Shown: positions 39,039 through 47,893, counted from the stretch's first letter. The stretch: 64,000 nucleotides of DNA from Geminisphaera colitermitum TAV2 (GCF_000171235.2 NZ_ABEA03000041.1:124001-188000), one strand, 5' to 3'. Notes: a model not told the origin generated them from the letters alone. A program made the numbers and translations.

Positions 39039-41114
39039 TCAGTCCTGTTCCAAGTTGAGCCACGCAAGCTCATCTGCCGAAAGCTTCACTTTCAGGCACT
39101 CCAGCGCGGCAGCCGTCTCGGCAATCGTCTGCGGACGGATAAACGTAAAACTCGGGAACGGCTGCTCCAGCACGTATGCGCCCGCGATGGCAAGCAACGA
39201 CACGCCCTTTTTCTTCGCCAATTCCGCGGCACGCTCGCGGCGTGCGAAGTTGTCATCCGAATACCAGCAGCGCACCAAGTCCGCATCGGTGCGTTTCTCG
39301 CGCCCGGCCCTGTCGGTGAAAAACCCGCGCGCCTGGCTCGACCACGCAAACAACGGGATCGGCGTGCTCGTCAGCCACTGGCGCGAAGCCCGGTCGCTCA
39401 CACTCAGGCAACCCTCCCAAAGCGGCTCCATCATGCGGGCCAGCGAAAACTGATTGCTCCACACGCCTATGCCCTGAAGACGCCGCGTGCGGGCGTATTC
39501 GTTGGCCGCCTCGATCCGTTCGCGTCGCCAGTTAAAACCACCAAACACCCGGATGTGCCCGGCGCGGATGTGCTGGTTGAGCACGTCAACAAATTCGCCC
39601 ACCGGCACCGCCGGATTGTCACGATGGATCAAATACACGTCGATGCGATTGGTGCCCAGCCGGTCGAGCGATTGGAACAAATTGCGCGAGACATCCTCCG
39701 GCGTGCAAGCCGCCGAATGGCCGCTTTTGCCAACGACCACCACCTGATCACGCACGCCCCGATGGCGAATCCACTGGCCGAGGAGCCGTTCCGTGACGCC
39801 GTCCGCATGAAGATGCGCCGTGTCGAAGGCGTTGCCGCCACGCTCGAAAAAATCGTCCCACATCGCAGCCGCATGGGGCATGGCACGACGCTGGTCACCG
39901 CACATCACGATCAGCGACACCGGTTTGTCCACGCCCGGCAACGGCGCGCGCGGGATGGGTTCCGCCGCACGCACTTGGAGCGGACGCCGTGCGACCGTGT
40001 GCGAAAGGTTCTCCGGCTTCTCCTGTTCGTAAACCAGCCCGATGGCAGCGCGCCACTGGTCGAGCGCCTCCAAGTTTCCCAGCGAGTCATCCAGAGTCAT
40101 CGCCGGCACCTCCCGCCCGTCCCGCACGCCCGTTGAAGCCGTTGCCCGCACCGCCTCGGCAAACGCATCCGCCTCCAGCGCATAGGCCGGCCCGGCCTCG
40201 ACGGCCAGTTCCTCCGCCTCCGCCGCGCCTGCCCGGTGTAGATACATCTTGGATACACCGCCCTCGCGCACCCCGCCCCACGGCGCGGGCACATGAAGCC
40301 AGCCGGCGCTGCCGTAGATGCGCGCGGCGTTGTCCTGAGCCACGCCCACGCCCGACGCGACTTGAGCAAGGACCCCATTGGGAAACTCAAGCGTTGCCGC
40401 CGCGTATTCGTCCACCCCGGTTTGCGGATGCAGACGCGCGCCACCCGTGATTTTCACCGGATTGAGAAACGGCTTTCCACAAACGGCTCCCGCGATGAGC
40501 CGGGCAAACGACACCGGATAACATCCCACGTCGAGAATGCCGCCGCCACCCGCCGCGTTGGACCACAAACGCGAGTCGGCATCAAACGGCTTCCTGAAGC
40601 TAAACGTTGCCTGCACCACGCGCACATCCCCCAGCACGCCTTCGCGGATCAATTCCACAATGCGCGCCGTCTGCGGATGGCAGCGGTACATAAACGCCTC
40701 CATGAGCACGACCCCGTTTTCGCGTGCCGCCTGCACCATTGCCATTCCCTCGGCGTGATTGAGTCCCAGCGGTTTTTCGCACAGCACATGCTTGCCCGCC
40801 TCCGCTGCGCGAATCGCCCACTCGGCGTGCTGCGGATGCGGCGTGCCGATGTAGATGGCATCCACCTCCGCGTCCGCCAGCAACGCCTCGTAACTCCCAT
40901 GCGCATGTTCCGCCGGGATCGCATGTCCCGCCGCAAACCGCGCCGCCGTCTCCACCGACCGGCTCCCCACCGCCGCCAGTCGGCCCAGCCGTGATGCCGT
41001 CACACCCCGGGCAAAAATACCCGAAATACGACCGGCGCCGAGAATGCCCCAACGAAGCGGAGTCACACTGGCGGTTAACGAAGAAGAGGTGGCGGGTGAA
41101 GCATTGGTAATCAT
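39039..41114 (-). CDS. Gfo/Idh/MocA dehydrogenase fused to aldo-keto reductase
   Basis: 691 residues from ATG 41114. Residues 1-370 are a Gfo/Idh/MocA oxidoreductase: NAD(P) site LRWGILGAGRISGIF (20-34), VDAIYIGTPHPQH, catalytic-lysine motif CEKPLGLN (112-119), and GGILDVGCYPVSFA. Residues 398-691 are an aldo-keto reductase barrel: FDTAHLHADG, VVVGKSGHSA (Lys463) and DVYLIHRDNP (His497). At the place of the catalytic Tyr (Asp431 +5) there is His436. Two redox domains in one chain suggest two successive steps on one sugar. Longer in-frame starts run into REP repeats and are not likely. Divergent from the LacI gene at 41483. Confidence 0.88.
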   Translation of the reverse strand: MITNASPATSSSLTASVTPLRWGILGAGRISGIFARGVTASRLGRLAAVGSRSVETAARFAAGHAIPAEHAHGSYEALLADAEVDAIYIGTPHPQHAEWAIRAAEAGKHVLCEKPLGLNHAEGMAMVQAARENGVVLMEAFMYRCHPQTARIVELIREGVLGDVRVVQATFSFRKPFDADSRLWSNAAGGGGILDVGCYPVSFARLIAGAVCGKPFLNPVKITGGARLHPQTGVDEYAAATLEFPNGVLAQVASGVGVAQDNAARIYGSAGWLHVPAPWGGVREGGVSKMYLHRAGAAEAEELAVEAGPAYALEADAFAEAVRATASTGVRDGREVPAMTLDDSLGNLEALDQWRAAIGLVYEQEKPENLSHTVARRPLQVRAAEPIPRAPLPGVDKPVSLIVMCGDQRRAMPHAAAMWDDFFERGGNAFDTAHLHADGVTERLLGQWIRHRGVRDQVVVVGKSGHSAACTPEDVSRNLFQSLDRLGTNRIDVYLIHRDNPAVPVGEFVDVLNQHIRAGHIRVFGGFNWRRERIEAANEYARTRRLQGIGVWSNQFSLARMMEPLWEGCLSVSDRASRQWLTSTPIPLFAWSSQARGFFTDRAGREKRTDADLVRCWYSDDNFARRERAAELAKKKGVSLLAIAGAYVLEQPFPSFTFIRPQTIAETAAALECLKVKLSADELAWLNLEQD

Positions 41115-41482
41115 GGAGTGCCGAGACCATGAACAACGCCAACCATTTGCCAAGCCTGCGTCACATTTGTCCGTCGCTCGGAAAGTGGCGCAGGCGTCCC
41201 GCCTGCAGACGGCGCGAAGCGCCGCCCTGAAACAAGGGATGAGAAGCTCCGCCCCCCAGATGCGGGCGAGACGCCCGCGCCACTCCGTTGTAGGGGCTTC
41301 GCTTGCGAAGCCCGCGTATGCAGGACGTGGCATCGAATGGCGGGCGCGGGCGTCGCAAGCGACGCCCCTACAGCGGGCGAGACGCCCGCGCCACGACGCT
41401 CCGAATCCCATCGGTTAAAAAGAGCGCGAAGCACAGACTCGACCTTCAGACCTTCGACCTTCAGACCTTCGACGCTGAGCAA
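41115..41482. repeat. REP hairpin cluster between dehydrogenase and lacI
   Basis: 368 bases without a gene. At 41173-41401 are several REP hairpins: GCAGGCGTCCCGCCTGC, GGCGCGAAGCGCC, GCGGGCGAGACGCCCGC (twice) and GGGGCTTCGCTTGCGAAGCCC-like arms. From 41441 to 41473 two direct 15-base copies of GACCTTCAGACCTTC lie just before the LacI start, a relative of the tandem units elsewhere. The promoters of both divergent genes must be within or beside these repeats. Confidence 0.75.
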
Positions 41483-42547
41483 ATGAGCAACACCGCTGCC
41501 AAGCCCTCCCCCACCCTTTCCATCCGCGACCTTGCAGCCCGGCTTGGCATCAGCCGTTCCGCTGTCTCGATGGCCCTGCGCAACCATCCCCGTGTATCCG
41601 CCGCCACACGACAACGCGTGCAGACCGAGGCAGCCCGCCTCGGCTACCGTCCCAACGCCATGGTCACCGCCCTCATGGCGCAAATCCGCACCCGTCGCGT
41701 GAAACGCAGCGGCGAGACCATCGCCTTTCTCACCGCCTACCAGACCAAGGACGAGTGGCGCAAACGCACCCCCTTCGTCGGCACCTTCGAAGGTGCGAGC
41801 GCGCAGGCCGAACGCCTCGGGTATCGGCTGGAGCACTACTGGCTAGGCCACCTCGGCTGCGACTCCCGCCGCATTGCCCGCATCCTCCGCGCCCGAGCCG
41901 TGCGCGGCGCCATCATTGCCCCCGTCCCCCTCGACCTCGAAGTCCTCCAACTCGACTGGGACCGCCAGTTCACCGTCGCCATCGGGTACTCCTTCGGTCA
42001 GCAGACGCTGCACCGCGTCAACCACAACCAATTTAACATCATCCTCGCCTGCTACGAAAACCTCCGCCGACTCGGCCACCGCCGCATCGGCCTGGCCATC
42101 CCCCGCGAATCCGACGATCGCGTGCATCACTTCTGGATGGCCGGCTACTACACCAGTCAACAAATCCACGGCGGCGACCCCCTGCCCGTCCTCTGGCACG
42201 ACGACTGGCACGATTGCCCCGCTGAGAAAAAGCGTTTCATGAAATGGTATCGCGCCAACAAACCCGACGCCGTCCTTGGCATCCTGCCCGACAACCCCTT
42301 GCTCTGGATGCGTGAGGAAGGCGTGCGCGTGCCTGCCCGCACCAGCTACGCCAGCCTTGACCTCGATGCCACAAAAACCGGTGAAGTGGCCGGAGCACTA
42401 CAAAACGTCGCCGCTGTTGGAGCCGCTGCTGTTGATCTCGTCGTTGCCGGCCTCAACCGCAACGAACACGGCATCCCACAAAACCCCCAACTCCTCCTCA
42501 TGGACGCCGCATGGAGCGAAGGTGCCACCGCGCCCCGGCGCGGATGA
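41483..42547 (+). CDS. LacI-family transcriptional regulator (module D)
   Basis: 354 residues from ATG 41483. Helix-turn-helix near 13-35 (LSIRDLAARLGISRSAVSMA), hinge GYRPNAMVTALMAQIR, and an effector domain close to that of module A (ETIAFLTAYQTKDEW, FEGASAQAERLGYRLEHYWL, RAVRGAIIAP, LGHRRIGLAIPRE, C-terminal AWSEGATAPRR). The similarity to the 3235 gene along its length suggests duplication. Divergent from the dehydrogenase/reductase fusion; downstream are a mini-GntR, PEP-CTERM and pseudopilin. No clear palindrome was seen upstream. Confidence 0.92.
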   Translation: MSNTAAKPSPTLSIRDLAARLGISRSAVSMALRNHPRVSAATRQRVQTEAARLGYRPNAMVTALMAQIRTRRVKRSGETIAFLTAYQTKDEWRKRTPFVGTFEGASAQAERLGYRLEHYWLGHLGCDSRRIARILRARAVRGAIIAPVPLDLEVLQLDWDRQFTVAIGYSFGQQTLHRVNHNQFNIILACYENLRRLGHRRIGLAIPRESDDRVHHFWMAGYYTSQQIHGGDPLPVLWHDDWHDCPAEKKRFMKWYRANKPDAVLGILPDNPLLWMREEGVRVPARTSYASLDLDATKTGEVAGALQNVAAVGAAAVDLVVAGLNRNEHGIPQNPQLLLMDAAWSEGATAPRRG

Positions 42548-42605
42548 ACACCAAAAGCACACGCTAGGTTTCCTCTGTGTCCTGCACGATTGCTGGACGT
42601 GTCTA

Positions 42606-42628
42606 GCATCACGATGCTTTTCTTTTTC
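42606..42628 (+). terminator. Rho-independent terminator after lacI
   Basis: AGCATC-AC-GATGCT, a perfect stem, followed by TTTCTTTTT. About 60 bases after the lacI stop and before the GntR start at 42660. Confidence 0.65.
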
Positions 42629-42659
42629 CACGTCCCTGAGCAGCGTGCCGGCAACTCCA

Positions 42660-42962
42660 ATGCCCGCCGACGTTGCCATCACTGACACACTCCCGGCCCT
42701 CTCGCCCCGCCAGCAAGTGGACGCGCTCTTGCGCACTTGGCTGCGCACTGGCGAATACGCCCCCGGCGACCTCATCCCCACCACACGCGACATCGCCCGC
42801 CTCTGCAACGACATCAGCGAACCCACCGTCCGCCGCGCCATCAAAACCCTCATCGACGAAGGACTCCTCCACGGCGTCCAAGGCAAAGGCGTTTACGTGT
42901 GCGTCCCCTCCGCTGCCACCCATGCCCACAAGCCCCGCCTTGCTCAGCTCTCCCGTCCGTAA
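42660..42962 (+). CDS. Minimal GntR-type winged-helix regulator
   Basis: 100 residues from ATG 42660. Only the winged helix-turn-helix is present: QQVDALLRTWLRTGEYAPGD, IPTTRDIARLCNDISEPTVR, AIKTLIDEGLLHGVQGKGVY. There is no effector-binding domain, which GntR proteins normally carry C-terminally, so this is like the YtrA type but even shorter. It is followed after 39 bases by the PEP-CTERM gene, with an ATACAA direct repeat between. Probably a local regulator of module D; how it would sense a signal is unclear. Confidence 0.8.
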   Translation: MPADVAITDTLPALSPRQQVDALLRTWLRTGEYAPGDLIPTTRDIARLCNDISEPTVRRAIKTLIDEGLLHGVQGKGVYVCVPSAATHAHKPRLAQLSRP

Positions 42963-42973
42963 TCAAAAAACCA

Positions 42974-42989
42974 ATACAACCCGATACAA
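42974..42989. promoter_or_regulatory. ATACAA direct repeat, possible GntR site
   Basis: ATACAA at 42974-42979 and 42984-42989, ten bases (one helical turn) apart, 12 bases before the PEP-CTERM start at 43002 and just after the GntR gene. Confidence 0.35.
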
Positions 42990-43001
42990 ATTCAACACAT
43001 C

Positions 43002-43706
43002 ATGAACACATCCAAAACACTCCGAACTGCTTTCGTTCTTGCTGCGACGAGCCTTCTTTCGCTCTGCGCAGCTTCAGCGGCGGCTATCGCCATCACCGAT
43101 GACGGTCTTAATATCGACGGGAAATATATCTACGATGTCACATTTTCCGAAACAACTCCGGCAAATCTCTCCAGCCTGTTACATGACATGGCCGATTACT
43201 CAAACATCGAAGCTGGCGTGACTGGTTCAGGCTCAGGCGAGCGTCATTTTCTGCGAGCGACAGGCGGCAAGGAAAGCGCATGGTTCATCTACGAATTCGA
43301 CCTCTCCGGCCTGACCGCCCACTCAGCAACCAGCCTCTACATCCAAGATGTGATCTATCTCAACGATGCTGGAACCATCACGACCTCCTACCGTTTGGGA
43401 GACAGCGGAGATTGGACTGTGCTGAACACGACCACCACCAAGCGACAAGTAGCATCGCATACAGACCCTGAAATCACTATCGCCCCAAGCACAACGAAGA
43501 TTTTTTACAAAGTGGAATTCACCTCTGCCGTCGGAAGCACATTCTCGGCCAATAATTTCCAATGGAACCGCTCGGCGCCGACTGCCACAAACACCTTTTC
43601 AGTAATCCTCACCACCACCCCCATTCCCGAACCAGCAAACGCCGCACTCCTCATTCTGGCGGGCTGCGTGGTTGCCGCCAGCATCATCAAACACAGAAAA
43701 TCATAA
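43002..43706 (+). CDS. PEP-CTERM exported protein (module D)
   Basis: 234 residues. Signal peptide 1-26 (TAFVLAATSLLSLCAASA). The body is beta-rich with no recognised domain (ITDDGLNIDGKYIYDVTF, AWFIYEFDLSGLTAHSA, KIFYKVEFTSAVGSTFSA). C-terminal tag TTPIPEPANAALL, hydrophobic helix, KHRKS. It occupies the same place in module D as the other PEP-CTERM proteins do in A, B and C, directly before a pseudopilin, but shows no sequence likeness beyond the tag. Confidence 0.85.
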   Translation: MNTSKTLRTAFVLAATSLLSLCAASAAAIAITDDGLNIDGKYIYDVTFSETTPANLSSLLHDMADYSNIEAGVTGSGSGERHFLRATGGKESAWFIYEFDLSGLTAHSATSLYIQDVIYLNDAGTITTSYRLGDSGDWTVLNTTTTKRQVASHTDPEITIAPSTTKIFYKVEFTSAVGSTFSANNFQWNRSAPTATNTFSVILTTTPIPEPANAALLILAGCVVAASIIKHRKS

Positions 43707-43800
43707 CTCTTACGAGGCTCGCATCGCATTATTCTGTTTTCCATTCTTCCTGCCGTTCTTAATCCCAAAATCTTTCACCGTAGCCCGCAATATCCCGCTC

Positions 43801-44520
43801 ATGAACTCGCGCATACCTCGTCCTTTTCAAACTCATAAAACTCGGCGTACCGCCTTCACGCTCATCGAACTGCTCACAGTTGTCGCCATCATTGGCATCC
43901 TCTCCGCCATCCTCATCCCAACCGTGGCCAAAGTTCGTCAAAGTGCTCGCTCAGCCCAATGCAAAAGCAACCTCCGCCAAATCGGCATTGGACTCGCAGC
44001 CTACATGGTTGACTCGAAAACCGGCATTCTGCCTGGCATGATTGGCAACGATTCGCGGGCACTCTACACTTGGAGCCAAAAGCCCGCCAACATCATCACT
44101 GTCGTCATCGAAGGGGGCTATCTGCCTCCAGTCCCCAAAATGTTCACCTCTTATCCCATTGGCAAAGCCACTGACCGGGGAATTTACATGTGTCCCGGAC
44201 TGGAACTCACCAGCCAATACATCGCGGGAGGAAATCAGTCCACTTTCATGACTGATGTACGCAGCAATAGAATGAAGGAGGAAAACGGTCAGATCGTTCC
44301 CGATAACCCCAACGCCACGCCCCTGCGCATCAGCGACATTGCATCTCCGTCCATGAGAGCACAGGTCGCTTGCAGCAATCCCGCCGCCCACGCCAACCGC
44401 CCCAACATCCTCTTTCTCGACGGACACGTCGAAGTGATGTCACCGGAAAAAGTAACCCTGGCATGGCCCAAAAATGCCTGGGCATGGAATGTATTGGATA
44501 AGGACTACAAAAAACCCTGA
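43801..44520 (+). CDS. Prepilin-like protein with H-X9-DG motif (module D)
   Basis: 239 residues. Leader of about 18 residues ending RRTA, then [40 protein letters not shown] and MYMCPG-like segments follow the pseudopilin pattern; AAHANRPNILFLDGHVEVMS near the end is a perfect H-X9-DG motif. Two LamG/GH42 genes follow at short spacing. Like its relatives it has Ala before the cleavage site. Role unknown. Confidence 0.9.
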   Translation: MNSRIPRPFQTHKTRRTAFTLIELLTVVAIIGILSAILIPTVAKVRQSARSAQCKSNLRQIGIGLAAYMVDSKTGILPGMIGNDSRALYTWSQKPANIITVVIEGGYLPPVPKMFTSYPIGKATDRGIYMCPGLELTSQYIAGGNQSTFMTDVRSNRMKEENGQIVPDNPNATPLRISDIASPSMRAQVACSNPAAHANRPNILFLDGHVEVMSPEKVTLAWPKNAWAWNVLDKDYKKP

Positions 44521-44539
44521 TCGCCCCAACACCTGTCAC

Positions 44540-45310
44540 ATGAAAACACGCCACCTCAACGCCGCGGCCTTGCTGTTTGTCATCGCCGCCCTCCTCGCCA
44601 CGTCATGGCAAGCGCACGCCGCCGATCCGATTGCCGCTTATCCCCTGAACCATGCAGACAAAGGAACTGCCGAAGCGGGCCAGGTTCTTGATACGGCAGG
44701 CGACCCACCATCCGACGCAATCAAAAGAATCAACTGGCCTCGCTGGACGAATCAAACCCAGACGGGCATTCCTGTTCCCAACAATCCCAAGCTGGGCGCG
44801 CCCGCCGATGGACGAGCCATCATGCTGGGTATGTCGCATGGACATGATTTTGGTTCCGGTGCACAAGGTCGCCTCAAGCTGACTCAAGGCCCGTTCACGA
44901 TTTTCCTCCGTCTCTTTTACACATCGGGCGGAGACCTCCGCATCGGACGAAAAGACAGCATGGAAATCCGTTTCCTCACCGATAAAAAAGCAACGCCGCC
45001 CAAAGATATTCTCACGGTCATCGTTATGATTGACGGCAAAAGGACAACCGTCAGTGCCTCGCCGGGAACGCCTGACCAATGGCATGATTACGTGGTCACT
45101 TTCACCCCCGGCGGAAAACTCGCTATCTACACCGATGGTGCTGTCAGCGGGCAACATCCCGTTCCCGACGCTGCATTGGACACCGGCGAAGGTGGATTCC
45201 ATTACGAAAACTACAACAAAACCCCCCAATATATTGAGAGCCTGCGCATCTACAACACGTCCCTCAGCGCAAGCGAAGTCGCAGCTCTCTCCAAAGAAAT
45301 CGCGCAGTAA
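44540..45310 (+). CDS. Exported LamG-like (concanavalin-fold) protein
   Basis: 256 residues. Signal peptide 1-28 (LLFVIAALLATSWQAHAA). The body resembles a LamG/concanavalin A-like lectin or glucanase fold: PIAAYPLNHADKGTAE, GPFTIFLRLFYTSGG, TPDQWHDYVVTFTPGGKLAI, YTDGAVSGQ, and IESLRIYNTSLSASEVAAL, the typical LamG closing strand. No sorting tag. Probably a glycan-binding protein of module D; a catalytic function cannot be ruled out. Confidence 0.8.
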   Translation: MKTRHLNAAALLFVIAALLATSWQAHAADPIAAYPLNHADKGTAEAGQVLDTAGDPPSDAIKRINWPRWTNQTQTGIPVPNNPKLGAPADGRAIMLGMSHGHDFGSGAQGRLKLTQGPFTIFLRLFYTSGGDLRIGRKDSMEIRFLTDKKATPPKDILTVIVMIDGKRTTVSASPGTPDQWHDYVVTFTPGGKLAIYTDGAVSGQHPVPDAALDTGEGGFHYENYNKTPQYIESLRIYNTSLSASEVAALSKEIAQ

Positions 45311-45316
45311 ACCGCT

Positions 45317-45333
45317 CCCCCCCCCCCCCCCCC
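45317..45333. repeat. C17 tract in leader of GH42-like gene
   Basis: Seventeen C, 15 bases before the ATG at 45349. Confidence 0.9.
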
Positions 45334-45348
45334 GACCAACCTTCATTC

Positions 45349-47631
45349 ATGCGCCAATCAGTCCAGTGTATCCATAAAACCGTGATACGTTTTTTCGCTC
45401 TCCGCCGCTCATCAATCTTGCCGCTGATAGTTGCCCTCACGCTCTGCCATTTCCCCATCCCAACAACAGCGACGCCACCGCAACCTGAACCTCTCGCCGG
45501 TGGACTACCTGCACCGTTTACCCCCGAGCAAAAGACACCGTGGCGAGCCCAAATCTCTTGCGCCAACGGCACGCTGCTCAAGGACGGACAACCCTTTTTC
45601 CCCATCGGATTCGTATTCGGAACCAGCGACACAGAACTCGCACAAGCCCGGGCGATGGGAGCCAACGCCGTTCATTTTGACATAGGCTGGAGAGTAAGCA
45701 CGGCTCCCGGCAAAGTGCCGGATTCCGCCTTTGAAAAACAGCGCGACATAATCCGCCGCGCCGCGGAATGGGACATGGCGGCGATCCCTCTTTTGACCGG
45801 TCACTACGTCCCCGGCTGGTTTTCCAAAACGTATCCAAAATCCGGGCACCAACCGATTGGTAGCGACGGGAAACCCACCGGCAGTTGGACACCTTACAGC
45901 CTGCACTCACCCGCGCTCCGCGAACACATCCCCCATTTCTGGCGTGCCGCCGCACGCATGGCCGCCGCCGAGCCCAACGTCCCTGCCATCTGTTTCTGGA
46001 ACGAACCCTGTTACGGAGGCACATGGAACAAAGGCGACCAGTTTGCCGAATATTCGCAATGGGCCGTCGCCGTCTGGCGTGAACACCTGCGGACCCGCTA
46101 CGAAACGCTCTCCGCTGTGAACCAAGCCCACGCCACCGCATTCGCCACATGGGACGACGTGCAACCCCCGCGCAAACCCGATGACTCCGGTTTCAATCGC
46201 CGCGCCTGGCTCGACTGGATGGAATTCGGCCAGCAATCCTTCGCCGACTTCTTCACATGGGAACGCAGCATCATCAAGGAAACCGCCCCTGCGCTCCTCC
46301 TGACCAATAAGAAACAGACTAACCCTTGGGATAGCTCCACTGCCTCTTCCGGCACCAACTGGGATCTGCTCGGGCGCAGCGAAGACATCTTCGGCATCAA
46401 TCTCTATTCCGGTTCGCCATTCGGCACACGCGACCGTCTCGACGCCGCCGCCAGTTATGCCGATGGCAAACCAGTCATGATTTTCGAAATCAACTCAATG
46501 CCCCCCGGTGCCGCAGCCCGCACGCCCGACACCATCCGCACCGCCCTGTGGGCTCCCATTGCAGGCGGCGCGCGCGGGATGTTCATCTTCGCCTTCCTTT
46601 CAAAACCACACGAACACGGAATCCTAAGCGCCAAAGGCAGCAGCGATGAAGGCCGGGCGGCGTACAGCGAACTTGTCAGCCAGATATCCGTGCATCAACG
46701 CGAACTCGGTTCACCGCGCGTCGCAGGCCGCATCGGTATTGTTTACTCAACTACAGCAGCCCTCCAGTCCACGGGAGACCTTGTTCCGCGCCACGCATCC
46801 GCGGCCTTTGGCCTCTTTCGCAACAGCCATTATCAGACGGATTTTATTCCCGAAGAACGCTGCAACGCCGACTACCTGAAACGTTACGATCTCGTCGTCC
46901 TCCCGACCGCTTGCGTTCTCAAACCACGCGAAACAGATGCCTTGGCGGCCTACTTGAACGATGGCGGTCACATTTGGGCCTTTGCCGGAAGCCTTTCCCG
47001 CGATGAACTGTGGGCCGCACAACCTCCTCCACAATTTCTCGGAATCAAAGATCGCAAAAACCCGATTGGAAACCGCCGCACCCAGCAAATCAGCAAAGTC
47101 GCCCCGCAACTCGAAACATGGTTCGATGGCGACACTCCGATCAACGGAGTGGAAATGGTTTCGACTGTGATCGGCGATGCCAGAAGCATCCTGCCCGGCG
47201 CCGAGGTGCTGACATCCACGACTGGCAAGGTGCTCGCGTGGAACACCGACAGTTATCCAAGCATCCTGCAAACATCCATCGGCGGACGTGTCATCTATTC
47301 AGCGTTCAACTCGGAGAACAACGCGGCCATGCGCAGCCTTGTTGAAGGCATCACACGCGAAATCATTGGACTGCGTCAGGAAGCACGTTTTGTCAGTCAG
47401 TCCACGGGCATTACCCTCAGTGCCATCATCACCGGACTTCGCGAAGACTACAAAAACCCGGACATCCGCTACCTCATTGCCATCAATACGGCATATCGTG
47501 CCCAGAAAACGCGTCTCGAACTTCCCGATGGCTGGAAGCTCCATTCGGAAACGCTTCATTCACTGGAAACCGCTTCAGACTCCTTCACCCTGGCACCACG
47601 CGAAGTATACCTCTTCACGCTTAAGAAATGA
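45349..47631 (+). CDS. Exported GH42-like beta-galactosidase family protein
   Basis: 760 residues. Signal region 1-41 (SSILPLIVALTLCHFPIPTTA). A GH42/GH-A type barrel: MGANAVHFDIGWRVS, YVPGWFSKTYP, acid/base in ICFWNEPCYGG (Glu219) and nucleophile in PVMIFEINSMPPG (Glu380). After residue 450 comes a GATase-like domain (RIGIVYSTTAALQST, YDLVVLPTACVLKPRETDAL, YLNDGGHIWAF) and a C-terminal beta domain, the three-domain layout of GH42. Substrate probably a beta-galactoside or related glycan; export and length agree. The leader holds a C17 tract. Last gene of module D. Confidence 0.87.
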   Translation: MRQSVQCIHKTVIRFFALRRSSILPLIVALTLCHFPIPTTATPPQPEPLAGGLPAPFTPEQKTPWRAQISCANGTLLKDGQPFFPIGFVFGTSDTELAQARAMGANAVHFDIGWRVSTAPGKVPDSAFEKQRDIIRRAAEWDMAAIPLLTGHYVPGWFSKTYPKSGHQPIGSDGKPTGSWTPYSLHSPALREHIPHFWRAAARMAAAEPNVPAICFWNEPCYGGTWNKGDQFAEYSQWAVAVWREHLRTRYETLSAVNQAHATAFATWDDVQPPRKPDDSGFNRRAWLDWMEFGQQSFADFFTWERSIIKETAPALLLTNKKQTNPWDSSTASSGTNWDLLGRSEDIFGINLYSGSPFGTRDRLDAAASYADGKPVMIFEINSMPPGAAARTPDTIRTALWAPIAGGARGMFIFAFLSKPHEHGILSAKGSSDEGRAAYSELVSQISVHQRELGSPRVAGRIGIVYSTTAALQSTGDLVPRHASAAFGLFRNSHYQTDFIPEERCNADYLKRYDLVVLPTACVLKPRETDALAAYLNDGGHIWAFAGSLSRDELWAAQPPPQFLGIKDRKNPIGNRRTQQISKVAPQLETWFDGDTPINGVEMVSTVIGDARSILPGAEVLTSTTGKVLAWNTDSYPSILQTSIGGRVIYSAFNSENNAAMRSLVEGITREIIGLRQEARFVSQSTGITLSAIITGLREDYKNPDIRYLIAINTAYRAQKTRLELPDGWKLHSETLHSLETASDSFTLAPREVYLFTLKK

Positions 47632-47659
47632 CCCCAAACAACTTCGCATCAACGTGCTC

Positions 47660-47869
47660 ATGGGCTCAAAAAAAGTCCCGGCATCCCGAACCAAATCCCA
47701 TCAAGTTCTTCTCAACGGAGCGGATGGGCTCGAATTCCCCACTGAGATTGACTGCGGCATTGTTCTCGTTGTTCGCAAGTCCTCCATCCTTCGCATTGCC
47801 GGGCGCGTTTCCTATCTGCGCCGCGCACCGATCAGCGTAAAACTCCGCGCCGCCCTCGGACTCGGTTGA
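47660..47869 (+). CDS. Small unrecognised reading frame, possible remnant
   Basis: 69 codons (MGSKKVPASRTKSHQ to APISVKLRAALGLG) between the GH42-like gene and folP. I recognise no family. The segment CGIVLVVRKSSILRIAGRVS could be the end of a decayed protein. A second short frame in the same interval (47628-47840) overlaps the GH42 stop. Either, or neither, may be real; the interval holds nothing else of note. Confidence 0.2.
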   Translation: MGSKKVPASRTKSHQVLLNGADGLEFPTEIDCGIVLVVRKSSILRIAGRVSYLRRAPISVKLRAALGLG

Positions 47870-47893
47870 TCGGGTCGATTTCCCGACACTCCG

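Noticed and set aside
41115-41411. N-terminal extension of the dehydrogenase/reductase fusion (start at 41411)
   Set aside because: The extra residues are translations of REP hairpins; the Rossmann motif sits at normal distance from the 41114 start.
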